From Skermania piniformis (lineage in GTDB: Bacteria; Actinomycetota; Actinomycetes; Mycobacteriales; Mycobacteriaceae), in the NCBI RefSeq assembly GCF_019285775.1, contig NZ_CP079105.1:930001-994000 (forward strand): a stretch of 64,000 nt of DNA, written 5' to 3'. The notes under the pieces were generated by a model that saw nothing but the letters and a program-made list of their open reading frames with translations, did not search any database and was not told where the DNA came from. Shown in pieces: positions 57,960 through 64,000 of the stretch (positions are counted from its first letter, which is position 1; every line of letters begins with the position of its first letter). Both the position numbers and the translations under genes were made by a program.

Positions 57960-58559
57960 GTGAAACGTGTCCGGCTCGATCCTGTCCAGCGCCGCGACCA
58001 GCTGATTCGGCTCGGGGTGGAGATGCTGTCGATCGGCGGTCTGGAGCGTATCTCGGTAGAAGAGATCGCGGCCAAAGCGGGAATCTCCAAGGGGCTGCTG
58101 TTCCACTACTTCACCTCCAAACAGGGCTATCACCTGGAGATCGTTCGGCAGGCTGCGCAGGATCTGTTGGACGCGATCGACCCGAAGCCGGGCTTACCGC
58201 CGATCGACATGTTGCGTGATTCGATCGAGCGGTACGTGGACTATGTCGTGGCAAACCGGGAGGCGTACGTCTCCCAGCTGCGTGGCCCGGCCAGTGCCGA
58301 CCCCGAGTTCGTGGAGATCTTCGAAGCCAATCGGAGCGAGATCGTCCGTCGGATACTGACCCAGGTGCCGCTCGGCGTCGACGAGGCGACCCGGCCGACC
58401 GTTCACCTGGCCGTTCGTGGCTGGATCGCGTTCATCGAGGAGACGACGATCGCCTGGTTGCGGACGCAGCCGATCAGTCGGGCCGATCTGGTCGAGCTGA
58501 ACGTGCGAGCACTGCCGGCGGTGGCGCTGACCTCCGAGATGGCGGTCACCCTGGAGTGA
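57960..58559 (+). CDS. TetR family transcription regulator of the BVMO operon
   Basis: A 199-residue regulator. The N-terminal helix-turn-helix (I-S-V-E-E-I-A-A-K-A-G-I-S-K-G-L-L-F-H-Y-F near 32-52) is typical; the C-terminal all-helical part is the ligand domain. GTG 57960 begins at K-R-V-R-L-D-P-V-Q-R. Divergent from the monooxygenase operon with two palindromes in the shared gap, so it most likely represses that operon and itself until a substrate-like ligand binds. Confidence 0.93.
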   Translation: MKRVRLDPVQRRDQLIRLGVEMLSIGGLERISVEEIAAKAGISKGLLFHYFTSKQGYHLEIVRQAAQDLLDAIDPKPGLPPIDMLRDSIERYVDYVVANREAYVSQLRGPASADPEFVEIFEANRSEIVRRILTQVPLGVDEATRPTVHLAVRGWIAFIEETTIAWLRTQPISRADLVELNVRALPAVALTSEMAVTLE

Positions 58560-59257
58560 GCGAGGCCGGGCGGAACCGACTGTCGCGTGGTGCCGGTCAT
58601 ACGGTCCCGCTGGTGACTCGGCGGAGGATCGAGGACAACCACCCGGCAAACCGTCACCCCGGCCACCGGTCGGGTTCTGCAGTAAAAAGCTGAGCATTAT
58701 CGGGAGAAAAAGAGCTGTGAAAGGTTTCGATCCACCTTTCCGGCTATCGACGATAATCTCGCGCCCGGGTATATCCATTTATCGGCCGGCGATCTGATTC
58801 GCGTTTGTCCATTGTTTCCGTCGGCTCCCGTCGAGTCGGCTCGGTCGTCGACGGGTCCGCTGTCATCGGTCACAGTTGGGAACCGCGCCGACGTGGCGAT
58901 TCTGGAACTGTGCGCGGTGTCTTCGCTGTCCCGGGTGGCGGGCGGATGCCGGGGCAAGCGGTAGGTGAAATCGGCGGATGCCTGAATATGATTGTGCTGG
59001 AAAGATTTTCCGAGCCGACTGAGGTAGTCGGGGAGCAGGGAAGCCGGGCCGACGCGATCGGCGATCGGGTGGGTCGCGGTCATTCGTGCTCGATCGGCTA
59101 ATGCCCTCCGGCAACGTCGAGGAGTCGTGACGGTATCTCGTCGATTTCGGTTATGGAAACAAAAAAGTCGTCTAATTTACGCGCGTTTTACTCGTCGATA
59201 GTGCGCTGCTATGGTCTGATGCCAGGTCGGGTTTCCATTCGGAACGGAGAGCACCTC
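58560..59257. other. 698-bp interval with no convincing gene
   Basis: Between the TetR gene and the small secreted protein. Short open frames on both strands (58805-59101 plus, 58697-59083 minus) have no ribosome sites or recognisable sequence. The interval is AT-richer around 58680-58760 and 59150-59200; a small inverted repeat GAAAGGT/ACCTTTC (58719-58725, 58734-58740) may be a TetR gene terminator. The AT-rich part near 59160-59215 probably holds the promoter of the downstream gene. Confidence 0.4.
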
Positions 59258-59599
59258 ATGAATCTGGTACGACGTGGCTTCATGTTCGGCTTGGTTGTGG
59301 CGGGCTCGGCGCTTCTGATGAGCGCTCCGGCCGCGAACGCCGATCCGATCACCGATCTCCTCTGCGGGTCCGGTTCGGCGGGCGGGTCGATGCTGTGCCC
59401 GGGTGCGGGGGGCGGTTTGAACAGCGGGTTGGACGACGTGACGGGCGGTGTGGGCGAGACCGTCGGCGACATCACCGACCCGCTGGGGGGCATCGTGGGC
59501 GACGTGACCGGTGGTACGGACGACAACGGGGGGATCGGCGACCTGACCGACGGTCTGCTCAATGGTCCACTTGACGGTCTGCTCGGCGGTCTGCTCTAG
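59258..59599 (+). CDS. Small secreted Gly/Asp-rich protein
   Basis: A 113-residue exported protein with a clear signal peptide (R-R-G-F-M-F-G-L-V-V-A-G-S-A-L-L-M, cleavage after A-N-A near residue 28). The mature part has two cysteines (L-L-C-G-S and M-L-C-P-G), then low-complexity Gly/Asp segments of the type V-G-D-V-T-G-G and G-L-L-N-G-P-L-D-G-L-L-G-G-L-L. GGAACGGAGAG precedes ATG 59258. It resembles small valine/glycine-rich exported proteins of nocardiae and mycobacteria; function unknown. Ends before a shared terminator. Confidence 0.8.
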   Translation: MNLVRRGFMFGLVVAGSALLMSAPAANADPITDLLCGSGSAGGSMLCPGAGGGLNSGLDDVTGGVGETVGDITDPLGGIVGDVTGGTDDNGGIGDLTDGLLNGPLDGLLGGLL

Positions 59600-59669
59600 C
59601 CGAGCGAGCTACAGATCTGCCGGTCGAGCGGCCGACAGGGACGAATGCGACGCACGTCGCAGTCGGATA

Positions 59670-59709
59670 ACAGGGAGGCCCGGGCGCTATCGCACCCGGG
59701 CCTCCCTGT
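59670..59709. terminator. 15-bp hairpin between the small secreted protein and kgd
   Basis: Perfect arms at 59670-59684 and 59695-59709 with a 10-nt loop, between two convergent genes; suited to terminate both. Confidence 0.85.
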
Positions 59710-59716
59710 CGTCCCT

Positions 59717-62700
59717 TCAGTTGGTCGGCGCGAAGGCCTCGTCGATGATCTCCTGCTGTTCCACCGCGTGTACCTTGCTCGATCCCGACGACGGAGCCGA
59801 CATCGGCCGCCGCGAGATCCGCTTGATCCCGGACAGCTTCTCCGGCAGCAATTCCGGCAACGCCAATCCGAACATCGGCCAGGCGCCTTGGTTCGCCGGC
59901 TCCTCCTGCACCCAGCAGAACTGGGTCGCGTTCGAGTACCCCGCGAGGGCTTCGGTGAGTTCGGCGACCGGAATGGGATAGAGCCGTTCGATCCGGACGA
60001 TGGCTACATCGTCGCGCTTGTCCTTGCGCTTGCGGGTAGCCAGTTCGTAGTAGAGCTTGCCGCTGGTCAGCAACACTCGCCGGACCGATTTGCGGTCACC
60101 GTCGCCGCTTTCGTAGGTGGGTTCTTCGAAGACCGGGAAGAACCCGCGCTCGGTGAAGTCCTTGACATCGCTGACCGCCAACTTGTTGCGCAGCATCGAC
60201 TTCGGAGTGAAGACGATCAGCGGCCGGCGAATTCCGTCCAACGCGTGCCGACGCAACAGATGGAAGTAGTTGGCTGGGGTCGACGGCACCGCCACCGTCA
60301 TCGACCCTTCGGCGCAGAGCTGCAGGAAGCGTTCGATCCGGCCTGAAGTGTGATCCGGCCCCTGCCCCTCGTGCCCGTGCGGCAGCAGCAACACCACGTC
60401 GGACAGCTGCCCCCACTTCGCCTCGCCGGACGAGATGAACTCGTCGATGATCGACTGGGCGCCGTTGACGAAATCGCCGAACTGGGCTTCCCACAGGACC
60501 AGAGCTTCCGGATTGCCCTGCGAGTAGCCGTACTCGAAACCGACCGCGGCGTACTCGGACAGCGCCGAGTCGTGCACCGCGAACCAGCCGGGGTGCTCGC
60601 CGCCGATGTTGTGCAACGGCGTGTATTCGGCGGCGGTCTTCCGGTCGATGATCACCGCATGCCGCTGGGTGAAGGTGCCGCGCCGGGAGTCCTGTCCGGT
60701 CAGCCGGACCGCCTTCCCCTCGTCGACCAGCGTGCCGAAGGCCAGCAGCTCGGCGAAGGCCCAGTCGACCTTGCCTTCGTAGGCCATCTCCCGCCGCTTG
60801 TCCAGGACGGGGCGGACGCGGGGATGCACGGTGAAGCCGTCCGGTACGTTGACGAACGCGTCGCCGATCCGGTGCAACACGGATTTGTCCACAGCGGTGA
60901 CCAAGGTGTCCGAGGTTTGTTGGTCGGCCTCCACCGATTCGCTCGGCTCCGGAGTGAACTTCTCCAGCTCACGCACCTCGTTGAACACTCGTTCGAGCTG
61001 ACCTTGGTAGTCGCGGAGGGCGTCCTCGGCTTCCTTCAGCGAGATGTCGCCACGACCGATCAGCGCCTCGGTGTAGGTCTTACGGACGCTGCGCTTGGTG
61101 TCGATCACGTCGTACATGTACGGCTGGGTCATCGACGGATCGTCGCCCTCGTTGTGCCCGCGGCGCCGATAGCAGATCATGTCGATCACGACGTCCTTGT
61201 GGAACTCCTGGCGGAAGTCCACCGCCAGCCGGGCCGCCCAGTCGCACGCCTCCGGGTCGTCGCCGTTGACGTGCAGGATCGGCGCGCCGATCATCTTCGC
61301 GATGTCGGTGCAGTATTCGCTGGAGCGGGAGCTCTCCGGTGAGGTGGTGAAACCGATCTGGTTGTTCACCACGATGTGGATCGTTCCGCCGACCCGGTAG
61401 CCGCGTAGCTCGGACATGTTCAGCGTTTCCGCCACGATGCCCTGGCCGGCGAAGGCGGCATCACCGTGCAGCATCAGGGGGACGACCGAGAAGGATTTCA
61501 CCACGTCGGCGCCGATGCCGTCGATCAGGTCCTGCTTGGCTCGAACCAGCCCCTCGAGCACCGGGTCCACGGCTTCCAGGTGCGACGGATTCGCGGTGAG
61601 CGAGACCTCGATGTCGTTGTCCCCGAACATCTGAATGTAGGTGCCCTCGGCGCCCAGGTGGTACTTCACGTCGCCGGAACCGTGCGCCGCCGCCGGGTTC
61701 ATATTGCCCTCGAACTCGGTGAAGATCTTCGAGTACGGCTTGCCCACAATGTTGGCCAGCACGTTCAGCCGGCCGCGGTGGGGCATCCCGATGACCACTT
61801 CGGCCAGGCCGTACTCTGCGCATTGGTCGATCACGGCGTCCATCATCGGGATCACCGCTTCGGCGCCCTCCAGCGAAAACCGCTTCTGCCCGACGTACTT
61901 GGTCTGCAAGAACGTCTCGAACGCCTCGGCCGCGTTCAGCTTGCTCATGACGTATTTCTGCTGTGCCAGAGTGGGTTTGACATGCTTCTGCTCCACCCGA
62001 TCCTGCAGCCAGCGCAGCTGCCGGGGCGACAGGATATGCATGTACTCGACCCCGACGTGCCGGCAGTAGGCATCGCGCAGGATGGACAGCACGTCGCGCA
62101 GCTTCATCCGCTCCTGGCCGTGGAAGCCGCCGACGTTGAACTCCCGATCCAGATCCCAGAGGGTGAGCCCGTGCTTGGTCACGTCCAGATCCGGATGCGA
62201 CCGGAACTTGTCCTTGACCAGGCGTAGCGGATCGGTGTCGGCCATCAGGTGGCCCCGGTTGCGGTAGGCCTCGATGATCTCCAGTACCCGGCTGCTCTTG
62301 TCCACCCCACGTTCGCGGATGTCCTTGTGCCAGCGGATCGGCTCGTACGGGACTCCCATCGTATGGAAGACCTCGTCGTAGAACTCGTCGCTGATCAGCA
62401 GCTGATGCAGGGTGCGCAGGAAGTCACCGGACTCGGCGCCCTGGATGATCCGATGATCGTAGGTGGACGTCAGCGTCATCAGCTTGCCGACGCCGATATC
62501 GGCGATCCGCTCGTCGCTGGCGCCCTGGAACTCTGCCGGATACTCCATCGCGCCGGCGCCGATGATCGCGCCCTGGCCGGGCATCAACCGGGGCACCGAG
62601 TGCACGGTGCCGATCGTGCCCGGGTTGGTCAGCGAAATCGTCACCCCGGCGAAGTCCTCCGCGGTGAGCTTGCCGTTGCGGGCGCGCCGGACGATGTCCT

Positions 62701-63403
62701 CGTAGGCGCTGTGGAACTGCGCGAAGTTCATCGACTCGGTGTTCTTGATCCCGGCCACCACCAGGGAGCGGCTGCCGTCCTTGCCCGGCAGGTCGATCGC
62801 CAGGCCCAGGTTGGTGTGTTCCGGGGAGACCGCGTTCGGCTTGCCGTCGATGTCGGCGAAGTGCCGGTTCATGTTCGGGAACGCCTTGATCGCCTGGACG
62901 ATGGCGTACCCCAGCATGTGGGTGAACGAGATCTTGCCGCCCCGGGTACGGGCCAGGTGATTGTTGACCACCGACCGGTTGTCGATCATCAGCTTGGCCG
63001 GGATGGCCCGTACGCTGGTCGCGGTCGGGATGGTGAGTGAGGCCGACATGTTCTTGGCCACTGCCGCCGCGGCGCCACGCAGCACCTTCGGGTCGTCGCC
63101 GGCGAGCACCGGTACATTCACGGTCGGCGCGGTAGGTGCCGGGGCCGGCGGTGTTTTCGAGGCCGGCGCTGCCTTCGGGGCTGGTGCGGGCGCTGCCTTC
63201 GGGGCCGGTGGCGGGTCGGCCGGTGCGGGCTCGGCGTCGGCGCGCGACGACGGTGTCCGCGCGGTTCCGGTGTCGTCCGGGGTGTAGTCGGTCAGAAATT
63301 CGTGCCAGCTCGCGTCGACCGACGACGGGTCGTCCTGGAACCGCTGGTACATCTCGTCGACCAACCATTGGTTCTGGCCGAACTGGGATCCGGAGCCGTT
63401 CAC
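59717..63403 (-). CDS. kgd: Multifunctional 2-oxoglutarate dehydrogenase/2-hydroxy-3-oxoadipate synthase (Kgd)
   Basis: A 1228-residue fused E1/E2-type enzyme of the TCA cycle, as in mycobacteria (SucA/Kgd). The N-terminus ([13 protein letters not shown]) is the regulatory/subunit segment, followed by a Pro/Ala-rich linker (about 45-95), the acyltransferase domain ([16 protein letters not shown] with His317) and the thiamine-dependent E1 core ([34 protein letters not shown]). It uses lipoamide carried by the E2 of the shared complex. GTG 63403 is the family start, 4 bp after the stop of the upstream ABC gene. In relatives GarA regulates it through the N-terminal segment region. Confidence 0.98.
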   Translation of the reverse strand: MNGSGSQFGQNQWLVDEMYQRFQDDPSSVDASWHEFLTDYTPDDTGTARTPSSRADAEPAPADPPPAPKAAPAPAPKAAPASKTPPAPAPTAPTVNVPVLAGDDPKVLRGAAAAVAKNMSASLTIPTATSVRAIPAKLMIDNRSVVNNHLARTRGGKISFTHMLGYAIVQAIKAFPNMNRHFADIDGKPNAVSPEHTNLGLAIDLPGKDGSRSLVVAGIKNTESMNFAQFHSAYEDIVRRARNGKLTAEDFAGVTISLTNPGTIGTVHSVPRLMPGQGAIIGAGAMEYPAEFQGASDERIADIGVGKLMTLTSTYDHRIIQGAESGDFLRTLHQLLISDEFYDEVFHTMGVPYEPIRWHKDIRERGVDKSSRVLEIIEAYRNRGHLMADTDPLRLVKDKFRSHPDLDVTKHGLTLWDLDREFNVGGFHGQERMKLRDVLSILRDAYCRHVGVEYMHILSPRQLRWLQDRVEQKHVKPTLAQQKYVMSKLNAAEAFETFLQTKYVGQKRFSLEGAEAVIPMMDAVIDQCAEYGLAEVVIGMPHRGRLNVLANIVGKPYSKIFTEFEGNMNPAAAHGSGDVKYHLGAEGTYIQMFGDNDIEVSLTANPSHLEAVDPVLEGLVRAKQDLIDGIGADVVKSFSVVPLMLHGDAAFAGQGIVAETLNMSELRGYRVGGTIHIVVNNQIGFTTSPESSRSSEYCTDIAKMIGAPILHVNGDDPEACDWAARLAVDFRQEFHKDVVIDMICYRRRGHNEGDDPSMTQPYMYDVIDTKRSVRKTYTEALIGRGDISLKEAEDALRDYQGQLERVFNEVRELEKFTPEPSESVEADQQTSDTLVTAVDKSVLHRIGDAFVNVPDGFTVHPRVRPVLDKRREMAYEGKVDWAFAELLAFGTLVDEGKAVRLTGQDSRRGTFTQRHAVIIDRKTAAEYTPLHNIGGEHPGWFAVHDSALSEYAAVGFEYGYSQGNPEALVLWEAQFGDFVNGAQSIIDEFISSGEAKWGQLSDVVLLLPHGHEGQGPDHTSGRIERFLQLCAEGSMTVAVPSTPANYFHLLRRHALDGIRRPLIVFTPKSMLRNKLAVSDVKDFTERGFFPVFEEPTYESGDGDRKSVRRVLLTSGKLYYELATRKRKDKRDDVAIVRIERLYPIPVAELTEALAGYSNATQFCWVQEEPANQGAWPMFGLALPELLPEKLSGIKRISRRPMSAPSSGSSKVHAVEQQEIIDEAFAPTN

Positions 63404-63406
63404 GGC

Positions 63407-64000
63407 CTACTCTCGCCTTCTGTCGTCGATGCCTACTGCTGTGGGGCCTGCTATGAGGCTAGTCCCGGCATCGAAGCCCCGACCAGGTGTGTGGTCCGGG
63501 CGTGTCCACGTGCCTACCGCCCATAGTCGGGCATACGGCCCGGCTGCGGTGAGTAATTGGTCATGCGATCCGGACTCGACCACCCGGCCGTTGTCGACGA
63601 CCACGATGCGGTCGGCGCGGGCTGCGGTGGCCAGGCGGTGCGCGACGATGACGGCGGTCCGACGGCCGGTGACGGTGCGGCTCGCGGTCAGCACGGATGC
63701 CTCGGTCGCCGGGTCGAGTGTCGCGGTCGCCTCGTCGAGCAGCAGCAGGTCCGGGTCGACGAGTTCGGCCCGAGCCAACGCCACCAGCTGCCGCTGCCCG
63801 GCCGACAGGCCCTGCCCGCGTTCACCGACCGGCTGGGCCAGCCCGGCCGGCAGCCGGGACAGTACGTCGAGCGCGCCGACCGCGGCCGCGGCGGCTTCGA
63901 TCTGCGCCGGTGTCGCATCCGGTCGGCCGAACGCGATATTGCTCGCCACATCGCCGGTGAACAGGTGCGCTTCCTGCGGTACCACGCCCAGTCGGGCCCG
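63407..64000 (-). CDS. ABC exporter ATP-binding domain (N-terminus outside window)
   Basis: The last 198 codons of a minus-strand gene that continues beyond 64000. The ATPase domain has V-V-P-Q-E-A-H-L-F (Q-loop), signature L-S-A-G-Q-R-Q-L-V, Walker B D-L-L-L-L-D-E-A-T and I-V-A-H-R-L-A-T, typical of exporters with fused membrane domains (MsbA/Rv1272-type). The membrane domain lies outside. Same strand as kgd, with 3 bp between its stop and the kgd start, so they may be co-transcribed. Confidence 0.9.
   Translation of the reverse strand, partial: RARLGVVPQEAHLFTGDVASNIAFGRPDATPAQIEAAAAAVGALDVLSRLPAGLAQPVGERGQGLSAGQRQLVALARAELVDPDLLLLDEATATLDPATEASVLTASRTVTGRRTAVIVAHRLATAARADRIVVVDNGRVVESGSHDQLLTAAGPYARLWAVGTWTRPDHTPGRGFDAGTSLIAGPTAVGIDDRRRE

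Noticed and set aside
58697-59083. Possible 128-residue minus-strand gene
   Set aside because: Irregular composition, no ribosome site, overlaps an AT-rich regulatory-looking region, no recognised domain.

Overview
The window is high-GC DNA with GTG/ATG starts, tight GTGA/ATGA overlaps and gene content typical of a mycolic-acid-producing actinobacterium (order Mycobacteriales; Nocardia, Gordonia, Rhodococcus and Skermania are the kind of relatives to consider). The evidence is a type VII secretion (ESX) locus, an antigen-85-type mycolyltransferase, an MMPL transporter, WhiB3, SigD/RsdA, GroEL1 with a His-rich tail, GuaB3, ChoD and the actinobacterial multifunctional 2-oxoglutarate dehydrogenase Kgd. 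Genus cannot be decided from this sequence alone. From about 1 to 47000 the gene order follows the Mycobacterium tuberculosis block Rv3450c to Rv3409c as I remember it, with insertions and deletions. After choD the synteny is lost.

Layout. 1-14712: ESX-4 locus: eccE (cut by the window edge), eccB, then a degenerate sensor histidine kinase and a frameshifted 13E12/HNH gene, then mycP, eccD, eccC, an Rv3446c-type membrane protein and two WXG100-like genes. 14818-18333: a divergent Hsp70/actin-fold protein, rplM-rpsI and glmM. 18346-21708 (minus strand): an ABC-F ATPase and a two-gene unit of a lipoprotein class F-type sortase and a repeat-rich exported protein. 21928-26996: a putative type VII substrate pair, a hydrolase-fold protein without its nucleophile, glmS and a cupredoxin lipoprotein. 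27023-32363: nnr-alr-tsaE-tsaB-rimI-tsaD, joined mostly by 4-bp overlaps. 32397-36055: an Hsp70-like membrane protein, then groES-groEL1 behind a CIRCE element. 36159-43022: whiB3, a TPR-like gene, sigD-rsdA, an Rv3412-type gene, guaB and guaB3. 43006-50210: MMPL transporter, choD, a tandem pair of short-chain dehydrogenases and a secreted mycolyltransferase. 50294-54641: an osmoprotectant ABC importer with a second, reduced binding protein divergent to it. 54597-58559: a Baeyer-Villiger monooxygenase, SDR and esterase operon divergent from a TetR regulator, with two near-identical palindromes between them. 59258-64000: a small secreted Gly-rich protein, kgd and the end of an ABC exporter.

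How it works together. The ESX-4 genes supply a membrane secretion channel, its ATPase, its protease and small helical cargo; several further genes (12426-13931, 14818-15846, 21928-23741) look like accessory or cargo proteins by fold and position. The nnr-to-tsaD run combines cell-wall D-alanine supply, NAD(P)HX repair and the tRNA t6A modification genes. The 54597-58559 cassette reads as a regulated ketone-to-ester-to-acid/alcohol pathway. Clear hairpin terminators separate several convergent units (36104-36141, 39542-39580, 49141-49177, 59670-59709).

The most unusual items are the histidine kinase lacking its phosphoacceptor histidine inside ESX-4, the paired TetR operators with the BVMO operon, the sortase/repeat-protein pair, the nucleophile-less PETase-like protein conserved next to glmS, and inverted repeats just upstream of eccC and of the esx pair.
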